Below are positions 54,550 to 63,133 of a stretch of 64,000 nucleotides of DNA, piece after piece. Under the pieces are notes generated by a model. That model had not been told where the DNA came from. It did no database searches and saw only the letters and a program-made list of their open reading frames with translations. Origin of the DNA: Roseobacter fucihabitans (GTDB lineage Bacteria > Pseudomonadota > Alphaproteobacteria > Rhodobacterales > Rhodobacteraceae). Each line of letters opens with the position of its first letter. The first letter of the stretch is position 1. The stretch is from assembly GCF_014337925.2 (NCBI RefSeq), contig NZ_CP143423.1, positions 1,394,501 to 1,458,500 of the forward strand. The letters are read 5' to 3'. The position numbers and the translations under genes were made by a program.

Positions 54550-55033
54550 GGTCAAATTCTTTCCAAATACAAAAGTTCGCCGTGCCGGAGACATACAAGC
54601 GAAACTTCTCTCAACCTCCGACGGATCAGAGATATCTTGGAAACTGGCCTGCCTCATACTGCATTTGCTGTATGTGGCGAAAAAAGAGCGCAAGACGTCG
54701 GTATTTGCCTATCTACTTAACCGTCAGACCTTAGGGCACCCGTTGGCCACTTGGCCGTACAGCGCGTTAGGTTTTTTGTCTCGCAAAATGTAATTTTCTG
54801 GTTGCAGCAGAACGGACGTTCGAGTGCGCCAAAACTTGGTGCACTTAGGGCTCTGACTCGGCATTCGCCGCTGAGCCAACGAAGATCCGGTGTTGGCAAT
54901 GATTTCGAGATGCACTCCGATCGGCCGATGGAGGATTGGGTCGAAACGTTAGCGACTGAAAGCGTTTAGGCGCGGCGTTTGTGCGTTTCGTGTGCAGTGC
55001 AGTCCATACCAATTTTTTTGCATTGCCAGACGC
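54550..55033. other. Gene-free interval between the CTERM gene and the second ICE remnant
   Basis: I see no supported gene. Around 54845-54885 the words TTAGGGCTCTGACTCGGCAT, TCGCCGCTGAGCCAACGAA recall the dispersed repeat (ATGGGCTCTTGAGCAGCATT, CGCCGCGCGAAGCACGAA at 35831). The left boundary of the second ICE remnant lies somewhere here, after the DUF2274 gene that usually ends the trb operon. Confidence 0.4.
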
Positions 55034-55306
55034 TTAGCCTTGGTCGGAACTTGGTGGTGAAGGTGCGTCCGACTTCTTCTTGTTGGTTCTGGAACCTGCT
55101 TTTCGGGCGGCGGCGAATCCGCGATCGGTGGCCATGAAACGGGCAAGCATCGGCGCTGCAAGGCGGGCGGGCTCTAGGTCTTGGCCGGTTTGCTGACCGA
55201 GAACCACCGCGTAGTCGCAGAGGTCACGGTGCACATCTGCAGGCAGTTCCACGGTTAGTTTGACCGGCTTTTCATCGGGGATCGGCCCGAGCTTCAATTT
55301 GGTCAT
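55034..55306 (-). CDS. DUF2274 family protein at the end of the trb operon
   Basis: 90 residues: LKLGPIPDEKPVKLTVELPA, DVHRDLCDYAVVLGQQTGQD, LEPARLAAPMLARFMATDRG, followed by a basic tail. This is the DUF2274 small protein that closes alphaproteobacterial trb operons; it resembles ribbon-helix-helix regulators and its role is not established. The start overlaps the trbI stop by four bases. It is intact. Confidence 0.88.
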   Translation of the reverse strand: MTKLKLGPIPDEKPVKLTVELPADVHRDLCDYAVVLGQQTGQDLEPARLAAPMLARFMATDRGFAAARKAGSRTNKKKSDAPSPPSSDQG

Positions 55307-56502
55307 CGCACTACTCCCAAGGGTTCAAGGATAAGATCGCGCGTGACCATCACGCGGACGGGGAAGCCCGGGCGGATGATCAGTGTCGGCGGCACGGCGA
55401 TCTGTTGGCTCACGATCTCGTCGCCGGTACGGCCGATTGTGTCCTGCGCAGCTTCGCGGATAGCTGTGGCAACGTCATCCTTGCTTTCGCCACCGCCCTC
55501 AATCCCGATGTTCAGGATCGTGGCGAGACCTGCGGCAAGGAACACACGGCCCCAGTGGTAGTTCACGCGATCCTGGAGCCCAGCCGCGCCCGTGCGGTCG
55601 GTGCCGGGTTCGCGTTCCAGCACAATCGACCTGCCGTCCGGCAGGATCAGGCGGGTCCAGACCAGAAGGAGGCGGCTTTGGCCAGACGCGATACGGCTGT
55701 CGTATTCTCCCAGCAGACGTGCCCCTTGCGGGATCAGAAGGTAGCGCCCGGACGTACTGTCATAGACGTTCGTGGTCACTTGCGCCGAGATCTGGCCAGG
55801 AAGGTCGGAGCGCAATCCCGTGATGAGGGCCGCTGGGATGACGGTGCCAGCCTGCAGGATGTAGGGGCTAGGTGGCGGCGTGATGCGTTCGGTGCTCATC
55901 GTGTCCGTATTACCGGCTCCAGTCAGAAACGCCTCCCGGCTCGAGACCGAATCGCTGGCCGTCTGGGTATTCAGACTTGAGGGGAACAAAGTGCCGGTCG
56001 TGGGCAATGTCGGGGTCACGGCGGTTCCGCCGCGCGGCACGGTTTGCGCTTCGGCGAAAAGGGTGCTCAGGCGGGCAGCGTCGAGTTCTTGCAAGCGGCG
56101 TTGTTCCTCGGGATCGACTGTTGGCGGTGCCAGGCCTGTGAGGGGAGGTGCCGGAACTGGTTGGCCGCGGTCCTGCGCCCCAAGGATGGCGCGGCCCAGT
56201 TCTCCCGGGAGGGGTGGGCCGAGACGAGGAATGTCGGCATAATCTCTGGGCAGTGTCGAAAGCCCCTCCACCGCCTGAATCCGTTCGGTGGAAAAGAGTT
56301 CGGTTTGGGTGTCGGCCTGCCGGTTGTTCTGCAGGGCGATGATCAGAACCGCGCCGAGGCCCAACCCGCCGATGGCAGTGGCGAGAGCAATGGCCCGGCG
56401 GGACAGGCGCATGACCCGAGGCGGATCGGGACGCAAGCGCAGCTCCTTCGCAATGTCTTCTTCGCGGTTCTGTGGTTCTTCAGTGTTGGTTGGCTGGGTC
56501 AT
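55303..56502 (-). CDS. trbI: TrbI, VirB10-like conjugal channel protein
   Basis: 399 residues: a cytoplasmic N-terminus, one transmembrane helix (AIALATAIGGLGLGAVLIIAL), a Pro-rich periplasmic spacer and the C-terminal VirB10 beta-barrel domain with YILQAGTVIPAALITGLRSD, YDSTSGRYLLIPQGARLLGE and YHWGRVFLAAGLATILNIGI. It spans the envelope, linking inner-membrane ATPases to the outer pore. ATGA overlap with trbG upstream. It appears intact. Confidence 0.93.
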   Translation of the reverse strand: MTQPTNTEEPQNREEDIAKELRLRPDPPRVMRLSRRAIALATAIGGLGLGAVLIIALQNNRQADTQTELFSTERIQAVEGLSTLPRDYADIPRLGPPLPGELGRAILGAQDRGQPVPAPPLTGLAPPTVDPEEQRRLQELDAARLSTLFAEAQTVPRGGTAVTPTLPTTGTLFPSSLNTQTASDSVSSREAFLTGAGNTDTMSTERITPPPSPYILQAGTVIPAALITGLRSDLPGQISAQVTTNVYDSTSGRYLLIPQGARLLGEYDSRIASGQSRLLLVWTRLILPDGRSIVLEREPGTDRTGAAGLQDRVNYHWGRVFLAAGLATILNIGIEGGGESKDDVATAIREAAQDTIGRTGDEIVSQQIAVPPTLIIRPGFPVRVMVTRDLILEPLGVVR

Positions 56503-57478
56503 CGTATCGGCTCCGTCTGTGGCGCGTTTGGACGGCGCTGCACCCCGTCCGTCCTTACAATCCGCACCACTTCCTGTTGCCGCGCACCAAGCCGAAGTTC
56601 TGCTGCGCCGAACAGTTGGTCGACGATCAGCACGTTCCCAGACACACGTGTGTTGACGATCTGGCCGCGCCCGTCCGCTCCTATAACAAAGAGGGGCGGC
56701 ATTTCACCTTGGGCGATGCCGGGTGGGAAGACGACATAGACGCGGCGTCCATCATCAAAGACTGAAGTCGGACGCCAGGCGGGGCTGTCGCCTTGTAGAC
56801 CGTATCGGTAGTGCCGGTCGGCCTCGGTCGGGATTGTCGGTCGGCGCAAGATTGGTGCGCGCGGTGTCATCCGTTCCGCCGGATAGGCCCATGCGATGCT
56901 TGGCATCCAAGCCTCTTCATTTGCGCGCAGCTCGATGTGATAGGTGCGCCGGTCTGTGTTGACGACAAGGTTGGTGGTGATGTCGGGGCGCGTCGGCTTC
57001 ACCAGGATATGGACGCGGGCGGTGCGGCCCGCGCCGCTGGTGGTGTCGCCGATGATCCAGCGCGCCGTGTCGCCAGCAGCGATCGGGCCGGGGCCGGTCA
57101 GGCGCTCGCCCGCTTCGAGCGCGATATTCGTGATCTGCCCAGGGGCGGCATAGACTTGGTAAAGCGCGCCTTCGCTCCATGGGAAGACCTGCATGGCGTT
57201 GTAGTAGCCTTCCTGGCGGGGCTCGACCCGGGCGGCGGCATTGGCTGCGATAATGCGCGCCTCTGCCGTAGCCGCATCCGGATCGCCACCACGCGATGGT
57301 GTCCAGGCCGGGGGGTGTGGACCGGACGCGGTGGTCCTTCGGCTGGGGGCGGTGGTGGGGGCGGGGCGAGCGCCGGGACTTGATCGTCATAGGCGATCTC
57401 GGGTGGGCGCTGCCCGGCGCAGGCTGTCAGCGCCGTGGCCGCGATGAGAAGAACGGGGATGGGTGGAAATCGGGTCAT
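56499..57478 (-). pseudogene. trbG: TrbG, VirB9-like conjugal protein, with frameshift
   Basis: The start ATG 57478 overlaps the trbF stop and begins a lipoprotein signal (MTRFPPIPVLLIAATALTAC, then AGQRPPEIAYDD). The frame continues through a Pro-run and is lost near a G6 run (57310-57315, C6 on the coding strand). The normal sequence PAWTPSRGGDPDAATAEARI continues in another frame to MQVFPWSEGALYQVYAAPGQ and the VirB9 domain, ending at 56499. One indel is enough to explain this. The C-terminal 231 residues could be made alone, but without signal peptide. Confidence 0.82.
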
Positions 57479-58161
57479 TGAGCACTCTCCCTCGACCAGT
57501 TGATGGCATGGACATAGACACCGAGCGGGTTGGCTCTGAGCCGCTCCGCATCGCGCGGGGTTTGGATCACGACGCTCAGGATGGCGGTCCAGCGTTCGGT
57601 TGCCGCCAACTGGCCGTTCTCATACCGGCGCTCGACCCAGGCGACGCGGAAGCTGGAGTCCGAGGCGCGGATGACGCTCGAGATTTCGACGGAAACCTGC
57701 GTGTCGCCGACGCGGGCGAAGGGATCGTTCACCCGTGCATAATCGTTGAGCGCAATTGCGCCTCGATCCGTGGCAAAGTCATAGGCGCGCAGCCAGCTTT
57801 GGCGCAGCACGATCGGATCGGCGGGAAGCTGTCGGACGTTTTCGACGAACCGGGCCAGATGCCACGCGATTTGCGGGTCGGTCGGGCGATATTCGGCGAG
57901 GGCAGGGGTAACGGCTTGCGCCGCGCCGAGATTATCGACCTCAACCACATAAGGTACGACGGTGCCGCGTGTGGATTGCCAGACAAGCGCTGCGCTCATT
58001 CCGGTGGTGAGGGCGAGGCAGCCGAGCGCCATGATGCGCCAATTGCGGGCCTGTACACGGGCGGAGCCAATGCGCTCGTCCCAGACTTGGGCGGCCTTTT
58101 GGTAGGGGGTGATGGGTTCTGGCGTTGTGCCATAGCGGACGCTGGATCGTCGGAACATCAT
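57475..58161 (-). CDS. trbF: TrbF, VirB8-like conjugal assembly protein
   Basis: 228 residues: a short cytoplasmic N-terminus (TPEPITPYQKAAQVWDERIG), one transmembrane helix (IMALGCLALTTGMSAALVW) and a periplasmic NTF2-like domain with PYVVEVDNLGAAQAVTPALA, IAWHLARFVENVRQLPADPI and RWTAILSVVIQTPRD. It nucleates the transfer channel at the inner membrane. It overlaps trbL upstream and trbG downstream by four bases each. It looks intact. Confidence 0.93.
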   Translation of the reverse strand: MMFRRSSVRYGTTPEPITPYQKAAQVWDERIGSARVQARNWRIMALGCLALTTGMSAALVWQSTRGTVVPYVVEVDNLGAAQAVTPALAEYRPTDPQIAWHLARFVENVRQLPADPIVLRQSWLRAYDFATDRGAIALNDYARVNDPFARVGDTQVSVEISSVIRASDSSFRVAWVERRYENGQLAATERWTAILSVVIQTPRDAERLRANPLGVYVHAINWSRESAQ

Positions 58162-58988
58162 GAGGACCTTTCGGAGAGGCTGACGACCGTACCGCCGCCG
58201 CCATGATCGCCGGAGCGGACGACATGGGCTGCAGTAGACAGGCCGTGCTGGAGGGATTGCTGGCGTTTCATCCGGCGTGCCCAGTCAGGTTGCCCGCCTG
58301 TGGTTGGAGGCGGCGTGGCACCTCCGGCGAACTTGCCACCGGTTGCGGCATATGCGGCGTGGGAGCCGGATTGCGCGCCCTCAGAGATCGCACGCCTGAG
58401 CGGACTCATGGCGGTCATGGCGCCAGCGCGGCCAACCGCCGCCATGCCACCGGCAGCCTTGCGGAGGTTCGAACTGTGGGAGGCCGCACCCAGCTGGTAT
58501 GCGGTCGCTGTCCCGCTGCCGACAGCACTTGCCCCGCGTAACGCCGCGCCGCCTGTGCCAAGGGCCATCCGGGTTCCGGCGGCACCTGCAACCGCCGCGC
58601 CGCCAACAGCGAGCCCGGTGCCGACCGCAGCACCTGCGCCGAGCTGGGGGCCGCCGGAGACGATACCGTTGGCGATGCCCGGCCCGAAGATGCCAAGTGC
58701 GAGCAGCGCAAGTGCGCCCAGGACCACGGACATGGCGTCGTTGATCGTGGGTTCGCCCGCGAACCCGGCTGTGAACTCGCTAAAGATCGTGGAGCCAATG
58801 CCAACGATCACGGCAAGGACCAGTACCTTGACGCGTGAGGAAATGACGAGGCCCAGCACGCGTTCGGCCATGAAGGCTGTCTTGTTGAACAGGCCAAAGG
58901 GCACAAGGATGAAGCCCGCCAGCGTGGCCAGCTTGAACTCGATCAGTGTGACGAACAGCTGGATGGCAAGAATGAAGAAGGACAATAG
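58158..58988 (-). pseudogene. trbL: TrbL, VirB6-like membrane protein, 5' end removed by IS3 element
   Basis: The minus strand directly after the IS end at 58989 codes for the C-terminal part of TrbL: LSFFILAIQLFVTLIEFKLA, GFILVPFGLFNKTAFMAERV, LGLVISSRVKVLVLAVIVGI, ALLALGIFGPGIANGIVSGG, then a Gly/Ala-rich tail. The N-terminal helices are missing. The apparent start lies within the IS terminal repeat and is accidental. The polytopic channel component is therefore not functional. Confidence 0.9.
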
Positions 58989-59026
58989 TGGTCTTGTCGC
59001 GGTTGCGTTCCGGTCTCTCAACTCAT

Positions 59027-59884
59027 TTAGGCAGCCTTTCGTTCGAAGGCCAAGGGGCTTTTGCCACCTAATGACGAGTGCCGCCGTCGTGGATTGTAGA
59101 ACCCATTGATATACTGGAAAATCGCCCCTTCGGCTTTACGCCTGGTTTCCCAGCGGTTGCGCCAAATCAGCTCTGCCTTGAGTGATTTGAAGAACGTTTC
59201 AACCATGGAATTGTCGTAGCAGTTTCCCTTACCGCTCATCGAAACTTGGAAGCCGTGTTTAGACAGCCGTTTCTGATAGTCGCCTGAACAATATTGCGAC
59301 CCGCGATCCGTATGATGCATGCAGCCCTTCGGCGGTTGCCGCAGTGCCACAGCCATATCCAATGCTCGGATCGCCAGATCCCGCTTCATACGATTGCTAA
59401 CCGCCCAACCGATGACACGACGGGAATACAAATCAAGGATCACTGCCAGATACAACCAGCCCTCACTGGTCCAGATGTAGGAAATGTCATCGGCCCACTT
59501 TTGGTTTGGACCATCTGCAAAGAAGTCCTGGCCCAGCAAGTTAGGGGCGATGTTAAACGCATGATTGCTGTCGGTCGTAACCTTGTATTTCTGGGTCCTG
59601 ATGATTTTGATGCTATTCTCCCGCATTAAGCGGCCCACGCGCCGGTGCCCAACTTGCAGACCCAGTTCTTGCAGTTCTTCGGTCATGCGAGGCCCGCCAT
59701 AGCTTTGCAGGCTTAAGCGGTGCTGTTCGCGGATATGCGCCAGGATCACCATATCGTCGCGCTGTCGCTGGCTCATCGGGCGGCTTCGCCACGCGCGAAA
59801 TCCTCGCGACGTAACCTGCATGACGCGGCAAAGAAATTCGACAGGCCATTCTTCTTTCCAGGCGTCGATAAAGGCGAACCTCAC
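59027..59884 (-). CDS. IS3-family transposase OrfB (IS copy 2)
   Basis: Identical to the protein at 18971-19828, with the DDE blocks WADDISYIWTS, HHTDRGSQYCSG and NSMVETFFKSLK. It is expressed through the same A7 frameshift. It is intact, so the element may be mobile. Confidence 0.92.
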   Translation of the reverse strand: MRFAFIDAWKEEWPVEFLCRVMQVTSRGFRAWRSRPMSQRQRDDMVILAHIREQHRLSLQSYGGPRMTEELQELGLQVGHRRVGRLMRENSIKIIRTQKYKVTTDSNHAFNIAPNLLGQDFFADGPNQKWADDISYIWTSEGWLYLAVILDLYSRRVIGWAVSNRMKRDLAIRALDMAVALRQPPKGCMHHTDRGSQYCSGDYQKRLSKHGFQVSMSGKGNCYDNSMVETFFKSLKAELIWRNRWETRRKAEGAIFQYINGFYNPRRRHSSLGGKSPLAFERKAA

Positions 59885-60156
59885 CGACTTTGGCCTGCAA
59901 AGAAGATTGCCGCTTTTTTTAACACTTCCCTCTCCTCGCGAAGCAACCGAACTTCCTTGCGAAGGCGTTCGTTCTCTTTCTCGACATCCTCGTGAGGACC
60001 CGACATCAGGTTGTCATGCTGATGCTTTTGAACCCACTTGTTCAACGTCGAAAGCCCAACTCCTAAATCCGCTGCCGCTTGCGGTCGTGTCAGCCCACTG
60101 GTCGTTGCGATGCGTACTGCATCAAGACGAAACTCGTCTGTGTATCTCGGTGCCAT
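59881..60156 (-). CDS. IS3-family transposase OrfA (IS copy 2)
   Basis: Identical to the protein at 19825-20100: HTH plus leucine-zipper-like helix, with the A7 slippery run near the end and the stop codon overlapping the orfB start. Confidence 0.9.
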   Translation of the reverse strand: MAPRYTDEFRLDAVRIATTSGLTRPQAAADLGVGLSTLNKWVQKHQHDNLMSGPHEDVEKENERLRKEVRLLREEREVLKKAAIFFAGQSR

Positions 60157-60233
60157 TCTCTATCTCCTTCATAGCAAACATTGCTCGAAAGAGACCGGAA
60201 CTAAAACGTGGCAAGACCAAGTTGGACTTGGAG

Positions 60234-60587
60234 ATGAAAGATCAAGAGACCCTTCTCGAACGCCTAGAAGACGCACGAAATAGCATCGACGATGAGCTAA
60301 CCAGTATCAAGAAACAAATTGGCCGCGACCGTTTCACTGCGGGTACTCTTTTCGCATTTGAAGCGGCGTCTACTATCGGTCTGGCAGCACTAGGGGCGCA
60401 CTGGGGTGGGCCACTGGCGGCGGCCGGAACAACTAGCCTCGGAATTGCTGTCTTAGGAGGCGCTAGAAAAATGAGCACCCTTGAGAAAAAGCAGGACGGG
60501 ACGGCGAAATCCATTGCCATGTCGATTGCCAAAATTGAAAGGCGGGGTGTGCCAGCAAGGCGAGCAGTCCCGAACTATTGGCTTTGA
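60234..60587 (+). CDS. Hypothetical protein, coiled coil plus Gly/Ala-rich hydrophobic segment, possibly 5'-truncated
   Basis: The frame is open from the IS border (60220) and the first ATG is 60234, so the natural N-terminus may have been lost. From ATG it encodes 117 residues: a charged helix (LLERLEDARNSIDDELTSIK), a hydrophobic Gly/Ala-rich stretch (AASTIGLAALGAHWGGPLAA and following) that could insert in a membrane, and a Lys-rich end. It resembles C-terminal tails of some toxin or phage proteins only in composition, and I recognise no family. It is convergent with the DUF932 gene. Confidence 0.4.
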   Translation: MKDQETLLERLEDARNSIDDELTSIKKQIGRDRFTAGTLFAFEAASTIGLAALGAHWGGPLAAAGTTSLGIAVLGGARKMSTLEKKQDGTAKSIAMSIAKIERRGVPARRAVPNYWL

Positions 60588-60648
60588 TGGATATTAAAAC
60601 GGTCGGCTGCGCGCGAGTTGGAAAAGAAGACGCGCGCAGGCTCTACCC

Positions 60649-61842
60649 CTAGCGGGCCTTCTCCAACAGCGCCTTCGCCTTCCCCTCCATCACCAACCGC
60701 GCATCCTGCTGCGGCTTCGACCGAGCTACCGCGGTGATACCCTGCACGAAGTCGAAGACGCTTTCGGGCGGGCGGCCTTCCTCGGCCAACACCGTCTCGA
60801 CGATGTGCCCCGATTCCGCCTTCGAGAACCCGCGCTTGCGGAGGAAGTCCTGACGATCCTCGTCTGTCCGCGCGACGATCTTCTCGCGTGATGCCTGGAT
60901 GCCGTCGATGAATGGGGCTGGCGAAGACTCGGCAAAGCGGGTGAGCGCTGGGGCCGCCTCATGCGCGAAGCGGGACGCGGCATATTTGGAGTGGCGGATC
61001 TTGATCTCTTGAAAATCCTCCACGCCCCAGAGGTTGCGGTTCTGGCAGACCGCGCGGAGGTAAAAGCTGGCTATGCCAAGGGTCTTGGCCCCGACCTCCG
61101 AATTCCAGCAGTAAAACCCCCGGAAATAAAGGTCTGGCGTGCCGTCAGGCAACAGCCCCGCTTCTATCGGGTTGAGATCGTCGACCAGGAAGAGGAAGAC
61201 ATCGCGATCCGAGGCGTAGAGCGTGGTGGTGTCTTTGGTGATATCGACGCGCGGATTGTAGATGCCGGTCGACCAGTCGAGCACACCCGGCACCTTCCAA
61301 CGCGTGTCGCCAGTGCCATTGCCCGCGATACGCTGGACGGCAGAGACCAGCTCGTGATCGTAGATGCGGCCATAGTCGGGCCCGGTCACGGCACGCAGTT
61401 CGGTGCGTCCATCTGCGGTTTCCAGCGTCTTGATCTGTTCGGCACGATGGTTGGTCAGCCCGTATTGCAAGTTGATCCCAGCAAGCGGCGCGGGCAGTTG
61501 ACGCAGATAAGCGGCAGGCGCGCCGACGAGGCTGGAGAGCTGGCCAAAGCTCCAATGCGTTGGCGCAATCGGCTCATCAGCTCCAGGCAAAATCAGCCCC
61601 AACTTCTCGGGGTTGTCGCGATGCGCCTCGACGCGGATCGCAGCGCTTTCGACCGTGCGCGTCCGGCTCCGCTCCGCCCGGCCTTTGACCGAGGCAAACA
61701 GATCGTCGAGCGACAGATACCGCTCGTCATCTGGCCGCGAAAACCATTCGGACGACACGCGGTCCACATTCGTGCCGCGCGACACATCCACTTTGTAGCC
61801 GCCGCTGGCGACACGTCCGGCATCGATAATTTCGGTATTCAT
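60649..61842 (-). CDS. DUF932 domain protein of ICE (copy 2)
   Basis: 397 residues, collinear with the copy at 14926-16119 over its whole length and matching at roughly nine positions in ten, with differences concentrated at the termini (for example AESGHIVETVLAEEGRPPES against AAASTIIDTVLTEEGRPPES). It is intact and preceded by the same structured leader. The ParB-like and toprim genes that should follow are absent; an IS-bounded deletion is likely. It belongs to the dusA-integrated element. Confidence 0.88.
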   Translation of the reverse strand: MNTEIIDAGRVASGGYKVDVSRGTNVDRVSSEWFSRPDDERYLSLDDLFASVKGRAERSRTRTVESAAIRVEAHRDNPEKLGLILPGADEPIAPTHWSFGQLSSLVGAPAAYLRQLPAPLAGINLQYGLTNHRAEQIKTLETADGRTELRAVTGPDYGRIYDHELVSAVQRIAGNGTGDTRWKVPGVLDWSTGIYNPRVDITKDTTTLYASDRDVFLFLVDDLNPIEAGLLPDGTPDLYFRGFYCWNSEVGAKTLGIASFYLRAVCQNRNLWGVEDFQEIKIRHSKYAASRFAHEAAPALTRFAESSPAPFIDGIQASREKIVARTDEDRQDFLRKRGFSKAESGHIVETVLAEEGRPPESVFDFVQGITAVARSKPQQDARLVMEGKAKALLEKAR

Positions 61843-61845
61843 GGG

Positions 61846-61903
61846 TTTTCTCCCGCGACGGGTGGCCGAAAGCCTCTCTCTCGACCTCCAAACCCGTCAC
61901 GGA
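61846..61903 (-). ncRNA. Structured 5' leader of DUF932 copy 2, probable radC RNA motif
   Basis: GACGGG (61898-61893, minus strand) pairs with CCCGTC (61862-61857); the inner stem is GGTCG with CGGCC, one T-A pair of copy 1 replaced by T-G. The loop AGAGAGAGGCTT is conserved. GCGGGAG follows the 3' arm just ahead of the ATG. Strong conservation of a non-coding stretch across two diverged elements supports function. Confidence 0.68.
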
Positions 61904-61931
61904 TCGGGACTGCTTTCCTCTTACTCTCGAG

Positions 61932-63020
61932 TCATTCGGCGGCGAGGTTGGCGGACGGAAAGGGCGCGCGCGCCGCAGCCAATCCGTGCAGCGCCTCGGG
62001 GCGAATATGCGTGTAGCGGCGCAGCATCTTCCAATCCTTGTGCCTGGCAACCAGCGCGACCTGTTCGATGGCGAAGCCTGCTTCGAACAGACGAATGGTG
62101 CCTTCATGGCGCAAGTCGTGGAAGTGCAGGTCCTTGATACTGACCTCGACGCAGGCGCGCCGGAAGGCTGTTCCGACGGATCGCGAATTATAGGGGAATA
62201 TCCGGCTCTTGGCGCGCCTCAGCTGCTTCGCCTGCGCCGTAACCAGCGCTCAGGCGTCGAACCCAGTGGCGGCAAAGAGCAGGATCCGCTGGTCGTTGCC
62301 AGTCTTGTTGCGTGGGTCTTTCCGGTCGCGGATCAGGAGCATGCGGCGATCAAGGTCGAGATCCGTCCATTCGACCCGGCAAATCTCGTCGAGCCGCATG
62401 GCCGTGGCCACTGCGAACTGCACGATCCTAGTCATTGGCAGGGTGAGCCGGTCGTTGTCATCGAAACAGCGGAAGAGCCGGTTCAACTCATCTTTGCGGG
62501 GTCGGCGATCCCGCTCGGTGCCCTTGCCGATCAGCCCGAGCCGCTTGAGGGCGACACGAGCCAGATCGACGGGTTCGGAGGATATGTCGAGACCATGGAC
62601 AGCGGCGGCATGGGTTATGATCATCTTGGTAACGCCGATATCGATGCCAAGCGTCACCGGTCCCGCACCTTGCTCCGCGCGCATCTTGCCATAATCGATC
62701 ATCTTTTGGCGATCGAGGTGCCCGATCCGCTCCTTGCCCAGATCGCGCTTCAAGGCGGCAAGAGTTGCGGCCTTGCTGCGGCGCGGCGGTTTGCCTACCT
62801 CGCACATATCCACTATGTGAAGATCGATCAGATCGCCGAAGGTTGCGAGACGTGAGACGGATGACTTGTTCGGGGCTAACCCCTGATCCACCCGGGTCTC
62901 CGCCTGACGCGCCCAGCGATGGGCGTCATCGCGCAGGAGAAACGTCTCGCTCGCGTAGCGGCCTTTTCGTCTGATCTGGACCCGGTAAGCACCGGAGGGG
63001 AGTTTTGTGATGGAGGCCAT
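61932..63020 (-). pseudogene. Tyrosine integrase of the dusA-type ICE, with in-frame stop
   Basis: ATG 63020 (MASITKLPSGAYRVQIRRKG) begins an AP2-like arm-binding N-terminus, a core-binding domain and the catalytic domain: Arg in ATAMRLDEICRVEWTD, Lys in RDRKDPRNKTGND. TGA at 62252-62250 then interrupts the frame after ATGFDA, and the same frame goes on with KDLHFHDLRHEGTIRLFEAG (His-x-x-Arg), VARHKDWKMLRRYTHI (His, nucleophile Tyr) to 61932. One substitution (e.g. TGG to TGA) explains it. Without read-through the catalytic Tyr is lost and the element is fixed in place. Confidence 0.9.
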
Positions 63021-63133
63021 TTTCGTGTGCGCTGTGTGTGCAATGAGTCGTCGTAGAGGGGCAAATTCGGGGATATTGGGGCGTAGTGCAGCGTAGCAGC
63101 AACCGCCGCCAACAGTTTGAAGATACAAAAAAA

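Larger units (their letters stand above)
58989..60219 (-). mobile_element. IS3-family insertion sequence, copy 2 (1231 bp)
   Basis: TGGTCTTG (58989) to CAAGACCA (60219), same length and same encoded proteins as copy 1 at 18933-20163, in direct orientation 40 kb away. Left flank ATAG and right flank AGTT do not form a target duplication, and the left flank is trbL while the right is an unrelated gene fragment. This points to deletion or exchange mediated by IS copies. Confidence 0.92.

Noticed and set aside
58984-59021. An open frame whose start lies in the IS3 terminal repeat and reads into trbL, and the same N-terminus at 18965
   Set aside because: The shared first 11 residues come from the IS end itself; the true trbL N-terminus has been lost, so this is not a natural start.
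18774-60587. The two gene fragments flanking the outer sides of the IS3 copies (18774-18932 and 60234-60587) as halves of one gene
   Set aside because: They lie on opposite strands relative to the IS and both look like C-terminal parts, so they cannot be joined into one reading frame by simple IS recombination.
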